Source: Methylotenera_A sp044222005 (lineage in GTDB: Bacteria; Pseudomonadota; Gammaproteobacteria; Burkholderiales; Methylophilaceae). From it: a stretch of 64,000 nucleotides of DNA. The position numbers and the translations under genes were made by a program. The first letter of the stretch is position 1; each line of letters begins with the position of its first letter. The notes beneath the pieces were generated by a model. That model was not told the origin of the DNA. It ran no database searches and was given only the letters and a program-made list of their open reading frames with translations. Positions 55,794 to 64,000 of the stretch are shown here, in pieces. The stretch spans positions 36,009-100,008 of the forward strand of contig JBGANY010000009.1 of the NCBI GenBank assembly GCA_044222005.1. Direction: 5' to 3'.

Positions 55794-57587
55794 TTATTTG
55801 TCCTCTACTCTTAAAATCGCCAGAAACGCTTCTTGCGGAATTTCCACATTACCCACTTGCTTCATGCGTTTTTTACCTTCCTTTTGTTTTTCCAGCAATT
55901 TACGTTTACGCGTAATGTCGCCGCCATAACATTTTGCAATCACATTCTTGCGCATTGCCTTCACGGTTTCGCGGGCAATAATATTCGCACCAATCGCCGC
56001 CTGAATCGCCACATCGAACATCTGGCGCGGAATCAGCTCGCGCATCTTGGCGGCCACTTCGCGGCCACGGTACTGGCTGTTACTGCGGTGCACAATCAAG
56101 CTTAACGCATCCACCCGCTCGCCGTTCACCATAATATCAAGTTTCACCAGATCTGCCGCTCTAAATTCCAGAAACTCGTAATCCATGCTGGCATAACCAC
56201 GCGATACAGATTTCAGCTTGTCGAAAAAATCCAGCACCACTTCGTTCAGTGGCATTTCGTAGCTCAGCATCACCTGTCTGCCCATATACTGCATATTTTT
56301 CTGAATGCCGCGCTTGTTGTTACACAGAGTCATCACCGGGCCCACGTAATCCTGCGGCATCAGCAAATGCACATTAATCACTGGTTCGCGAATTTCCTCA
56401 ATGCGAGAAGGCTCCGGCAAGCGCGATGGATTTTCGATCTGCACCACGCTGCCGTCTTTCAGCAGCAGCTCATACACCACCGTTGGTGCGGTGGTAATTA
56501 AATCCATGTCGTACTCGCGCTCCAGGCGCTCCTGCACGATCTCCATGTGCAGCAAACCTAAAAAGCCGCATCTGAAACCAAACCCAAGCGCGGTAGAATT
56601 TTCAGGCTCAAACAGCAGGCTGGCATCATTCAGACTCAGTTTTTCCAGCGCGGTTCGCAGCGCCTCAAATTGGTTCGATTCCACTGGATACAGCCCCGCG
56701 AACACTTGTGGCTTCACCTCTTTAAATCCCGCCAATGGTTCGCTGGCAGGCTTGTCGGTATGTGTGACGGTGTCGCCCACTTTGGCATCGGCCAATGATT
56801 TAATGCCTGCGATCACAAACCCGACCTCACCCGCCGAGAGCGCAGTTTTTTGCAATGATTTTGGCGTAAATACACCCACTTGCTCGCACAGATGCTGTGC
56901 ACCGGACGCCATCAAGCGGATTTTCTCTTTCGGTTTCAGCACGCCATCCACAACGCGCACCAGCATCACCACGCCAACATAATTATCAAACCAGGCATCG
57001 ATTACCAATGCCTTGAGGGGCGCATCCACATTGCCTTTTGGTGGTGGTACCTTTGCAACTACTGTCTCAAGCACATCACGCACACCCTCACCGGTTTTGG
57101 CCGAGCATCGCACAGCATCGCTCGCATCTACACCAATCACGTCTTCGATCTCTTGCATCACCCGATCCGGGTCAGCTGAGGGCAGATCGATTTTGTTGAG
57201 CACGGGTGTGACTTCCACACCCAAGTCAATCGCGGTGTAGCAATTAGCTACACTCTGCGCCTCGACGCCCTGGCTGGCATCGACTACCAGCAGCGCGCCT
57301 TCGCATGCGGAAAGCGAGCGCGAAACCTCATAGCTGAAATCCACATGGCCTGGCGTATCAATCAGATTCAAGTTGTAAATTTGTCCGTCGTTGGACTTGT
57401 ATTGCAGTGCAGCCGTTTGCGCCTTGATAGTAATGCCACGCTCGCGTTCAATATCCATGCTGTCCAGCACCTGCGCTTCCATTTCGCGATCTTCGAGGCC
57501 GCCACACAAATGAATGATGCGGTCAGCCAAGGTCGATTTACCGTGATCAATGTGCGCGATAATGGAGAAATTACGGATGTTTTTCAT
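55794..57587 (-). CDS. lepA: elongation factor 4 (LepA)
   Basis: 597 residues. The GTPase motifs are AHIDHGKSTLADR near residue 10, RGITIKAQ near 50, DTPGHVDFS near 77 and NKIDLPSADPD near 131, followed by the LepA-specific C-terminal domain. It acts on ribosomes, in initiation and in back-translocation. It is the first gene of the minus-strand run. In many relatives mucD precedes it; here mucD is about 5.3 kb away. Confidence 0.97.
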   Translation of the reverse strand: MKNIRNFSIIAHIDHGKSTLADRIIHLCGGLEDREMEAQVLDSMDIERERGITIKAQTAALQYKSNDGQIYNLNLIDTPGHVDFSYEVSRSLSACEGALLVVDASQGVEAQSVANCYTAIDLGVEVTPVLNKIDLPSADPDRVMQEIEDVIGVDASDAVRCSAKTGEGVRDVLETVVAKVPPPKGNVDAPLKALVIDAWFDNYVGVVMLVRVVDGVLKPKEKIRLMASGAQHLCEQVGVFTPKSLQKTALSAGEVGFVIAGIKSLADAKVGDTVTHTDKPASEPLAGFKEVKPQVFAGLYPVESNQFEALRTALEKLSLNDASLLFEPENSTALGFGFRCGFLGLLHMEIVQERLEREYDMDLITTAPTVVYELLLKDGSVVQIENPSRLPEPSRIEEIREPVINVHLLMPQDYVGPVMTLCNNKRGIQKNMQYMGRQVMLSYEMPLNEVVLDFFDKLKSVSRGYASMDYEFLEFRAADLVKLDIMVNGERVDALSLIVHRSNSQYRGREVAAKMRELIPRQMFDVAIQAAIGANIIARETVKAMRKNVIAKCYGGDITRKRKLLEKQKEGKKRMKQVGNVEIPQEAFLAILRVEDK

Positions 57588-57828
57588 GTTGTCTTTTTAA
57601 GCTTTTTCACAAACAGATAAGGCGCCTGAAGCGCCCTTTTACAATAGGCGTGATTTTACTACAAAGGCTTGATTAGGTTGTAATTAATTGTGCTGTCTGC
57701 CAGAAAAGCGCCAACCGCAACTTAATTCAAATTTTATTGACTGATTAAGACGCGATTTTTACTTGAAAAACCGCAGAACATCCCCACAATAACATTGAAA
57801 ATCAGATTGTTACCTGATGGAGGGTAAT

Positions 57829-58635
57829 ATGCATACTGTACGTCAACCTGCTGTCGCTGGTGCCTTTTATCCGGGCAATAGACAAGCGCTGACCGATGAT
57901 ATTAAAGCGTTTCTGGATGCAGCAGCGCCCGTGGCCGACCAGACTTTCCCAAAGGCCATTATCGTTCCGCATGCCGGCTATATTTATTCTGGCCAGACGG
58001 CGGCAAGAGCCTATGCGCGCCTGATCCCAATACGCAAGGCAATCAAGCGTGTGATATTGCTGGGCCCGGTGCATCGCGTACCAGTACGTGGCTTGGCATT
58101 GCCAGATGCCGATGCTTTTGCAACGCCATTGGGCGAAATTGAACTCGACCGGCCAGCCATTGCATCACTTGCCGGTTTGAATCAGGTCGTGGTGAGCGCG
58201 GCTGCACATACACTGGAACATTCTCTGGAAGTGCAGTTACCATTTCTGCAAACGGTACTCGATAATTTTAAACTGGTACCGCTGGCGGTTGGTGACGCCA
58301 CCCCCGCCGAAGTAGCGGAAGTGCTGGATACCTTATGGGGTGGACCGGAAACGGTCATTGTGATTAGCTCCGATTTGTCGCATTTTTTGCCGTATGAATT
58401 GGCGCAGACCGTCGACCAAGAAACCGTACACAGCATCCTGAGCATGAATGGCACGCTGAATCATCATCAGGCCTGTGGCAGCACACCGGTCAATGGTTTG
58501 GTTCTGGCTGCGAAACGCCACCACCTTAAACCCAAGCTACTGGACTTATGCAATTCTGGCGATACCGCAGGGGATAAAAACCGTGTGGTAGGTTACGCAT
58601 CATTTGCTTTTTTAGAGGAAACTGGCAATGCGTGA
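57829..58635 (+). CDS. amrB: AmmeMemoRadiSam system protein B (MEMO family)
   Basis: About 268 residues of the MEMO1 family, with a fold related to non-haem iron dioxygenases. Typical motifs are RQPAVAGAFYPGN at the N-terminus, PHAGYIYSGQTAARAY near 47, LGPVHRVPV near 78, HTLEHSLEVQLPFLQ near 128, and ISSDLSHFLPYE near 184, with the three putative metal-binding histidines in these stretches. The ATG at 57829 has a perfect GGAGGG ahead. Biochemical role unknown. Its stop overlaps the next gene's start. Confidence 0.9.
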   Translation: MHTVRQPAVAGAFYPGNRQALTDDIKAFLDAAAPVADQTFPKAIIVPHAGYIYSGQTAARAYARLIPIRKAIKRVILLGPVHRVPVRGLALPDADAFATPLGEIELDRPAIASLAGLNQVVVSAAAHTLEHSLEVQLPFLQTVLDNFKLVPLAVGDATPAEVAEVLDTLWGGPETVIVISSDLSHFLPYELAQTVDQETVHSILSMNGTLNHHQACGSTPVNGLVLAAKRHHLKPKLLDLCNSGDTAGDKNRVVGYASFAFLEETGNA

Positions 58636-59236
58636 AATGCCTGCTGCCGCAATAGACAATCCCGGCAAGATACTGATCCCCATTGCGCGTGCCACCATTT
58701 CCAATGCGTTGGGTAAACCTTACAACGCAACCAATGAGGATTTGCCATGGCTGCATGAAAAAGGCGCAAGCTTTGTCACACTGACTCAAAATGAACAACT
58801 GCGTGGCTGCATTGGCACACTGGAAGCGCATCGCCCTTTGCTGATCGACGTAAAAGCCAATGCCCATGCTGCTGCATTTCGTGATCCGCGCTTCTCACCT
58901 TTGACGGTGCATGAGTTGGACTCCACGGAAATCGAGATTTCCTTGTTATCGGCAATGCAGCCATTGGTGTTTTCAGGCGAGCATGATGCATTGGCGCAGC
59001 TGCAGCCGGGCGTTGATGGCATCGTGTTCGAGTTTGGCCATTATCGCAGCACCTTTCTGCCGCAGGTATGGGAGCAACTACCAGATGCCGATGTTTTTAT
59101 GGCACATCTAAAACACAAAGCAGGCTTACAGCCTAGTTTTTGGAACGAGGAAGTTAAACTCTATCGTTACACTGTAAGTAAATGGAAAGAAAGGGATATT
59201 ACAAAAGAAGTGGAAGTCTTAAACAAGAGGGTATGA
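58628..59236 (+). CDS. amrA: AmmeMemoRadiSam system protein A (AMMECR1 domain)
   Basis: 202 residues. The AMMECR1 signature LRGCIGTLEAHRPL is near residue 58, followed by NAHAAAFRDPRFSPLTVHEL near 77 and ISLLSAMQPL near 103. The start ATG overlaps the amrB stop (ATGCGTGA), so the pair is coupled, and its stop overlaps the amrS start (ATGA). Human AMMECR1 is linked to a developmental syndrome, but the molecular function of the domain is unknown. It is inferred to act with the MEMO and radical-SAM proteins. Confidence 0.9.
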   Translation: MREMPAAAIDNPGKILIPIARATISNALGKPYNATNEDLPWLHEKGASFVTLTQNEQLRGCIGTLEAHRPLLIDVKANAHAAAFRDPRFSPLTVHELDSTEIEISLLSAMQPLVFSGEHDALAQLQPGVDGIVFEFGHYRSTFLPQVWEQLPDADVFMAHLKHKAGLQPSFWNEEVKLYRYTVSKWKERDITKEVEVLNKRV

Positions 59237-60327
59237 ATATGATTGAAAATTCCGGTTACTTAGGCCGTTACTGGCATATGCTGGAGGATGGGCGCATGCA
59301 ATGCGACTTGTGTCCGCGTGACTGCAAGCTGCATGAAGGGCAGCGTGGTGCCTGCTTTGTGCGCATGCGCCAAAATGACCAGATGATACTCACCACTTAT
59401 GGACGCTCATCCGGCTTCTGTATTGACCCCATTGAGAAGAAACCACTCAACCATTTTTACCCGGGCAGTAGTGTGCTGTCTTTCGGCACGGCCGGCTGTA
59501 ATCTGGCATGCAAGTTCTGCCAGAACTGGGATATCAGCAAATCCAAGGATATGGATCGGTTAATGGATCAAGCTTCACCCGATGCTATTGCTGCTGCTGC
59601 GGAAAGATATCAATGTAAAAGCGTGGCATTTACCTATAATGACCCAGTGATCTTCGCCGAATATGCGATGGATGTGGCCGACGCCTGCCACGCGCGCGGC
59701 ATCAAAACCGTGGCGGTGACCGCCGGTTATATGCATGATCAAGCCAGACGCGACTTTTACGCGAAAATAGACGCCGCGAATGTCGACCTGAAGGCATTTA
59801 CCGATGAGTTCTACTTCAAGCTGACCGGTTCGCATTTGCAGCCGGTACTGGATACCTTGCGTTACCTTAAGCATGAAACGAATGTCTGGTTTGAAATCAC
59901 AACTTTGCTGATTCCCGGCCAGAATGACTCCAGTGAAGAAATCACTGCCATGTGCCAGTGGATCAAGAATAACCTGGGCGCTGATGTGCCGCTGCACTTC
60001 TCGGCCTTTCACCCGGATTACAAAATGTCGGACATCCCTGCAACGCCCGTTGCTACGCTGGTACGTGCGCGAGAAATCGCGATGCGTGAAGGCCTGAAGT
60101 TTGTTTACACCGGCAATGTACACAATCTGGATGGAGACACGACATTCTGCCCCAACTGCAACACGCCGCTCATTGTGCGCGATTGGTATCAAATCAATCA
60201 ATATCGCCTGACCAAAGATGGACATTGCCCCGATTGTGCTACCAGCATCGCAGGCAGATTTGCGGAACAGGCTGGCCACTTTGGTAGAAAACGCATCCCG
60301 ATTGCGATCAATTCGGCACACATTTAA
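59233..60327 (+). CDS. amrS: AmmeMemoRadiSam system radical SAM enzyme
   Basis: 364 residues from the ATG at 59233. The radical-SAM cluster cysteines are Cys89, Cys93 and Cys96 (GCNLACKFCQNW). Ahead of them Cys24, Cys27, Cys31 and Cys41 (CDLCPRDC...C) could bind another metal. A C-terminal zinc ribbon of two CPxC pairs (CPNC near 312, CPDC near 337) is present. It resembles PflA-like activases and would generate a glycyl or other radical; the target is unknown. It overlaps amrA by four bases, forming a tight operon with the MEMO gene. Confidence 0.9.
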   Translation: MNMIENSGYLGRYWHMLEDGRMQCDLCPRDCKLHEGQRGACFVRMRQNDQMILTTYGRSSGFCIDPIEKKPLNHFYPGSSVLSFGTAGCNLACKFCQNWDISKSKDMDRLMDQASPDAIAAAAERYQCKSVAFTYNDPVIFAEYAMDVADACHARGIKTVAVTAGYMHDQARRDFYAKIDAANVDLKAFTDEFYFKLTGSHLQPVLDTLRYLKHETNVWFEITTLLIPGQNDSSEEITAMCQWIKNNLGADVPLHFSAFHPDYKMSDIPATPVATLVRAREIAMREGLKFVYTGNVHNLDGDTTFCPNCNTPLIVRDWYQINQYRLTKDGHCPDCATSIAGRFAEQAGHFGRKRIPIAINSAHI

Positions 60328-60335
60328 GGAGAACC

Positions 60336-61001
60336 ATGATGGCGGCTAAAATCGAGAAGCTTGTGCACATTCCAGTAGATCATGTGCACATTGAAGGCAT
60401 GCTGAAGCTGCCCGAAAATGCCAAAGGCATCGTCCTGTTCGCCCACGGCAGCGGCAGCAGCCGGCATAGCCCGCGCAACAACTACGTGGCGAGTGTGCTG
60501 CATGATAGCGGCATCGGTACGCTGCTCATGGATTTGCTCACGCCGGAAGAAGATACGGATTACCAGACGCGATTTGATATTCCACTGCTTACGAAACGCC
60601 TGCTGATTGCCACAAGCTGGGTTTGGACAGAACCCCTCACCAAAGACCTGCCGATTGGATATTTTGGCGCCAGCACCGGTGCCGCGGCTGCATTGCAGGC
60701 TGCGGCCGCTAGCGGTGAAGAAATTCGTGCGGTGGTTTCTCGTGGTGGCCGCCCTGACCTTGCAGGCCAGAGAAGCCTTGGCCATGTTACTTGCCCAACC
60801 CTGTTATTGGTGGGCGGCTGGGATGATGTGGTGATTGAGCTAAACCGCGAAGCTTACGCCTGCATGCTGTGCGAAAAAGAACTCTCAATCATTCCGAATG
60901 CAACACATTTGTTTGAAGAACCCGGCACGTTGGAAGAAGTGGCACGCCAGGCCACGGCATGGTTTGTTAAGTATTTGAAACCACTGCAAAAACAAGATTG
61001 A
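60336..61001 (+). CDS. dienelactone-hydrolase-type alpha/beta hydrolase
   Basis: 221 residues of the alpha/beta-hydrolase fold. An oxyanion segment FAHGSGSSRHSPRN near residue 33 is followed by the nucleophile in GASTGAAAAL near 109, an Asp in GGWDDVV near 158, and a His in NATHLFEE near 188. It lies 8 bp after amrS behind AAGGAG and is probably in the same transcript. In other genomes this hydrolase type also occurs fused to a phosphoribosyltransferase. The substrate is unknown; a metabolic link to the AmmeMemoRadiSam proteins is inferred from position only. Confidence 0.8.
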   Translation: MMAAKIEKLVHIPVDHVHIEGMLKLPENAKGIVLFAHGSGSSRHSPRNNYVASVLHDSGIGTLLMDLLTPEEDTDYQTRFDIPLLTKRLLIATSWVWTEPLTKDLPIGYFGASTGAAAALQAAAASGEEIRAVVSRGGRPDLAGQRSLGHVTCPTLLLVGGWDDVVIELNREAYACMLCEKELSIIPNATHLFEEPGTLEEVARQATAWFVKYLKPLQKQD

Positions 61002-61269
61002 TTCACCCCTGCAAGTGCAAGACTGCAATCATTTCATCAAATTGTTCATAAGTAGTTTCCCTTATTGATTGAGATTAGAAATGAGCGCCAAATCTAATTA
61101 AATTCGAGCTGCTAAAAATAATGGAAGAGTAGCCGTCTAATATTATTGCACTCACGCTTGTTGTTAAATTTTGGCATTCTGCTGGGTTAGTAAATTGGTG
61201 GAGTGATACTGTGTTCCCTTGAGTCAGCGTAATCAGAGTCACAAAGGTTTAAGTCGGAGGAAGTTCCGC

Positions 61270-62010
61270 ATGAAATGGTATCGCAGCATTCCAGTTCTCT
61301 TGTTCGTTGTGGTAATAATTCCTACCTTAGCCGCAGTGGTATATAAGTGGGAGGATGAAAAAGGCATAGTCCATTACTCAGATAAACCACAAGAAAACAA
61401 TAAGAAAACACCGAAAATTATTAATTTGCCTGACGCTTCGCCAGAGACCATTGAACGTGCACAACGCTTGAATAAACAGTTAAAGGAACAGAAGATAAAA
61501 GAAGAATCTCGGGCTACCAATGAACGAATAGCACAGCAAAAACAAGAAGAAGCCCAAGCAAATTACAGTCAGCACATAAAGTCATGTGGCAGGGCACGTC
61601 AGGAACTAAACACCTTACACAATGGGCGGGCTTTTCGGTACCATGAAAACAATGTAATGGAATTTCTTGATGATAAAACCACGAATGCCGAAATTAATAG
61701 ACTGAATGCATCCATTGAAGCTGAATGCAATAAAAATCCAGGGGATCTAAAACTAGAGCTGCTTGAAGCCGAACGGTTTAGTGCACAACAAGTCATTGAG
61801 GATAACTGTGTAGTTGCAACCGACCGATTGATGTTGATGAACAAGCCCGAGGCAAAAAGCCCTTCCTCCGATCTAAAAGAGGCAAAACAGAACGTTGATT
61901 TTTGGTGCAAAAATGCTACCGGGGATAAAACAATTATTCTGCGCAGAAACATCATTCTAGAGAATAAATGGAAGGATAAATGGGGTGAGAAACGATTATT
62001 TGACTTTTAA
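61270..62010 (+). CDS. DUF4124-domain exported protein
   Basis: 246 residues from the ATG at 61270, which has GGAGGA 9 bp upstream; the longer frame from a TTG at 61219 would bury the signal peptide and is rejected. A hydrophobic N-terminal segment (residues 5-22) is followed at once by VYKWEDEKGIVHYSDKPQ, the DUF4124 hallmark. A coiled-coil rich in Lys, Glu and Gln follows (about 60-105), then a helical Cys-containing region. Base composition is AT-rich relative to neighbours. Periplasmic and of unknown function. Confidence 0.72.
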   Translation: MKWYRSIPVLLFVVVIIPTLAAVVYKWEDEKGIVHYSDKPQENNKKTPKIINLPDASPETIERAQRLNKQLKEQKIKEESRATNERIAQQKQEEAQANYSQHIKSCGRARQELNTLHNGRAFRYHENNVMEFLDDKTTNAEINRLNASIEAECNKNPGDLKLELLEAERFSAQQVIEDNCVVATDRLMLMNKPEAKSPSSDLKEAKQNVDFWCKNATGDKTIILRRNIILENKWKDKWGEKRLFDF

Positions 62011-62156
62011 ATCAGGTCTGAGCTAGTACATATTATCGCAATTCTTTTTAATTCCAATTGGATTACCCCATGTTGTAGCACGGGGCAGGCTCAAGTCGCG
62101 CTACACTTGTACAGAATGACGGGGAAAACCAAGCGCGGGCAACTAAGGCTAGCAGA

Positions 62157-62429
62157 TTATTTCTCGCACCTGAGTTTTGCTTTAATGGTATCACCAGCCT
62201 TGTATTCCTGTAATGTTTCCTTAGAGGCATTAAACTCATGCAGCGTACCGTTGGTATCACGTAGCGTGATTTTTTCCTGATCCATATCCACCTTCACAAC
62301 TTTCCCTTCCAGCTGCTCTGGTGTGCCCTCTTTAGCGCAGCTGACAGCTGCACCTTCTGCCATTACGATGCCACTCTGCATAGTCAACCCGACAATCGCT
62401 ATAGCGGTTAAACGTTTCAATATATTCAT
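62157..62429 (-). CDS. small exported hypothetical protein
   Basis: 90 residues from the ATG at 62429, preceded by GGAGG; the longer frame upstream is only the antisense of the next gene. The signal peptide ends at VMA (about residue 23). The mature part (EGKVVKVDMDQEKITLRDTNG) looks like a small beta-barrel of the kind found in DUF1344-like periplasmic proteins, with Cys31 and Cys88 perhaps bridged. Downstream of, and probably cotranscribed with, the glycine-zipper lipoprotein gene (11-bp gap). Confidence 0.65.
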   Translation of the reverse strand: MNILKRLTAIAIVGLTMQSGIVMAEGAAVSCAKEGTPEQLEGKVVKVDMDQEKITLRDTNGTLHEFNASKETLQEYKAGDTIKAKLRCEK

Positions 62430-62440
62430 CTTCGCCTCCA

Positions 62441-62650
62441 TCAATCTTTTGTGATATCGTAAATAGCACCAGCCGCAGCGCCAATACCGGCGCCTATCAA
62501 AGCGCCTTTTTTTGCACCATGCCCAGTACCGGCACCCACTGCGGCACCTGCGCCCGCACCTACCGTTGCGCCAGTCACCGTTCCACACGCTGAAGTAAAC
62601 AGCGTGACAAGCATCAATCCAGAAACTACTATCGCCCTCGTCTTGTTCAT
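62441..62650 (-). CDS. small glycine-zipper lipoprotein
   Basis: 69 residues. A lipobox (LFTSAC) puts the modified Cys at about residue 22, and the mature part is almost entirely a glycine zipper (GATVGAGAGAAVGAGTG and GALIGAGIGAAAGA). Such short lipoproteins (YMGG/Gly-zipper families) sit in the outer membrane. It shares a transcript with the exported protein encoded downstream. Confidence 0.72.
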   Translation of the reverse strand: MNKTRAIVVSGLMLVTLFTSACGTVTGATVGAGAGAAVGAGTGHGAKKGALIGAGIGAAAGAIYDITKD

Positions 62651-62813
62651 GTTTTGTATCCTTTCATCAAAAAGAAATGCAATTACAGCTGTTTAATAGC
62701 GCGCGAATACCAAATATCGTTGACACCTGAATTGGGAACAACTAACAACCTTGCCTTTGTATTCTAAGCCGGTCACGGCTGGGAAAAATAACCTGTCAAT
62801 CCTACAAACCCGA

Positions 62814-62848
62814 ATAAAAAAACCCGCCTTTCAGCGGGTTTTTTTTAC
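62814..62848 (-). terminator. intrinsic terminator of mucD
   Basis: ACCCGC and GCGGGT form a stem with a 6-nt loop, flanked by A and T runs on both sides, so it can act in both directions. It lies 13 bp after the mucD stop. Confidence 0.85.
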
Positions 62849-62860
62849 ATCAAAACCTTA

Positions 62861-64000
62861 TTACTTAGTCACCTTAATCGGCACATACAATGTGTTATCT
62901 CCACGCTGTACCAGCACAGCCACAGACTTGCCTGCAGCGATAGCGTTAATTTGCTTGTTGAATGCTTCCACGCTTTGCGTTTCGGAGTTGTTCAGGCCAA
63001 GTATCACATCGCCGCGACGAATACCTGCCTGCGCAGCTGCACCAGTGCTTTCTGCCACCAGCAAGCCGTTTTTGCCGTTAAGTTTTTTCTTTTGCTGCGG
63101 AGTGAGCTCTTTAAGCGTAAGGCCAATTTTATTTGGCTCTGCCTTAGGCGCGGGCTTGCCCGTAGCTGGCGTGTCACTGGAATCAGAAGGCATTTCGCCT
63201 ATGCCGATATTCAGGGTTTTTACCGCGCCTTTGCGTAGAATCTCCACGGCCGCAATTTTGCCGGGCTTGGTTGCGCCCACTGCGCGCGGCAAATCGCTTG
63301 ATGCGATAATCGCTTTGCCATCAAACTTGGTGATCACATCACCGGGCTCCAAACCGCCTTTGTCGGCCGGGCTGTTTTTCTCCACACCGGCAATCAGCGC
63401 GCCATTGGTGTTTTTCATGCCAAATGATTCGGCAAGCTCTTTGGTGATCTCCTGAATCGCGATGCCAAGCCAGCCACGCGTGATTTTGCCACTCACTTTC
63501 AGCTGGTTAGAAATATCAATCGCAACATCAATCGGGATGCTGAAAGACAAACCCATTGAACCGCCGCTACGGCTATAAATTTGCGAGTTAATACCCACCA
63601 CTTCACCACGCAGGTTATAGAGCGGACCACCGGAGTTGCCCGGGTTAATGGCCACATCGGTTTGAATGAACGGCACAAAATTCTCTTGCGGCAAGGCACG
63701 GCCTTTAGCACTGACGATACCTGCTGTCATGGTGTTTTCCAGGCCGAATGGCGAGCCAATGGCCGCTACCCACTCGCCTACTTTTAATGCAGCCGGGTCG
63801 CCGATGGTGGCTTTAGGCAAGTTGGTCGCTTCGATTTTAATTAAAGCCACATCGGTACGTTTATCTGTACCAATAATCTTAGCTTTGAATTCACGTTTGT
63901 CATTTAATTTAACCAGCACTTCATCCGCCTCGTTCACCACATGGGCGTTGGTTAAAATATAGCCATCCGTACTGATAATAAAGCCCGAACCCAGCGATTG
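62861..64000 (-). CDS. mucD: DegP/MucD-type periplasmic serine protease (5' end outside window)
   Basis: The frame stays open to the right edge (GSGFIISTDGYILTNAHVV), so the N-terminus and signal peptide lie beyond the window. The catalytic triad is visible: His in TNAHVV, Asp in KRTDVALIKI, and Ser in NPGNSGGPL. Two PDZ domains follow, the first around GWLGIAIQE and the second near the C-terminus. HtrA/DegP proteases degrade misfolded envelope proteins, and MucD tunes the sigma-E response. In many relatives it belongs to the rpoE-rseA-mucD-lepA run; here it ends with its own terminator. Confidence 0.92.
   Translation of the reverse strand, partial: QSLGSGFIISTDGYILTNAHVVNEADEVLVKLNDKREFKAKIIGTDKRTDVALIKIEATNLPKATIGDPAALKVGEWVAAIGSPFGLENTMTAGIVSAKGRALPQENFVPFIQTDVAINPGNSGGPLYNLRGEVVGINSQIYSRSGGSMGLSFSIPIDVAIDISNQLKVSGKITRGWLGIAIQEITKELAESFGMKNTNGALIAGVEKNSPADKGGLEPGDVITKFDGKAIIASSDLPRAVGATKPGKIAAVEILRKGAVKTLNIGIGEMPSDSSDTPATGKPAPKAEPNKIGLTLKELTPQQKKKLNGKNGLLVAESTGAAAQAGIRRGDVILGLNNSETQSVEAFNKQINAIAAGKSVAVLVQRGDNTLYVPIKVTK

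Noticed and set aside
57621..57640. GGCGC/GCGCC hairpin with four T upstream of lepA as a terminator
   Set aside because: The stem is only 5 bp and no plus-strand gene ends there; its role is unclear.
61219..61269. N-terminal extension of the DUF4124 protein from a TTG
   Set aside because: It would place 17 charged residues before the signal peptide; the ATG at 61270 has a strong ribosome-binding site.
62080..62156. CACGGGGCAGGCT... GAATGACGGGG stretch as a possible REP element
   Set aside because: Only one weak copy with no clear stem in this window; not enough to call a repeat.
62430..62588. Arg/Cys/Trp-rich extension of the small exported protein
   Set aside because: It is the shifted-frame shadow of the glycine-zipper lipoprotein gene; the true start is the ATG at 62429.

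Overview
The window is bacterial chromosome from a betaproteobacterium, most likely a methylotroph of the Methylophilaceae (Methylotenera-like). The evidence is the 16S/23S sequence, the run lepA-lepB-DUF4845-rnc-era-recO-pdxJ-acpS, the birA/coaX/SPOR cluster, and the aceE-aceF-lpd operon whose E3 carries its own lipoyl domain. The genus is inferred. Nearly everything is housekeeping. I see no insertion sequence, prophage or CRISPR array.

Layout. 1-5.4 kb: the end of tadA, a YccA-type membrane protein, recJ with a small partner, a glycine-zipper envelope protein and a secreted YHS-like/pentapeptide-repeat protein. 5.4-8.6 kb: a sulfide/persulfide module of persulfide dioxygenase facing a BigR-type ArsR repressor, a DUF442 protein and a TauE/SafE exporter, followed by a Crp/Fnr regulator. 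8.7-16 kb: an M17 aminopeptidase and the pyruvate dehydrogenase operon, whose aceE lacks a normal 5' end. 16-21 kb: SPOR protein, coaX and birA, with a TonB receptor gene between coaX and birA on the other strand. 21-31 kb: glnS, an AT-rich membrane-protein gene, cysK, a MacAB-like exporter with two permeases, corA, msrA and a surface-antigen-like protein. 31-33 kb: a Y-family polymerase and a secreted protein made of 13 nonapeptide repeats.

33.1-39.2 kb: one rRNA operon on the minus strand, in transcription order tRNA-fMet, 16S, tRNA-Ile, tRNA-Ala, 23S, 5S. The 23S gene is about 250 nt too long because helices 25 and 45 each carry an intervening sequence closed by a perfect stem. 39.3-47.2 kb: a DUF4197 protein, glgP, htpG, ppx, and a Lys/Ala-rich protein with a ribbon-helix-helix-like end behind a 35-bp palindrome. 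47.2-57.6 kb: a minus-strand run lepA, lepB, DUF4845, rnc, era, hypothetical, recO, pdxJ, acpS, tcdA, ppk, sixA, with a Pho-box-like array ahead of ppk. 57.8-61 kb: the three AmmeMemoRadiSam genes plus an alpha/beta hydrolase. 61-64 kb: small exported proteins and the mucD/degP protease. In many relatives mucD lies directly upstream of lepA; here about 5.3 kb separates them.

The best candidates for something undescribed are the nonapeptide-repeat protein, the AmmeMemoRadiSam-hydrolase cluster between mucD and lepA, the doubly split 23S rRNA, the palindrome-controlled ribbon-helix-helix-like protein, and the missing start of aceE.
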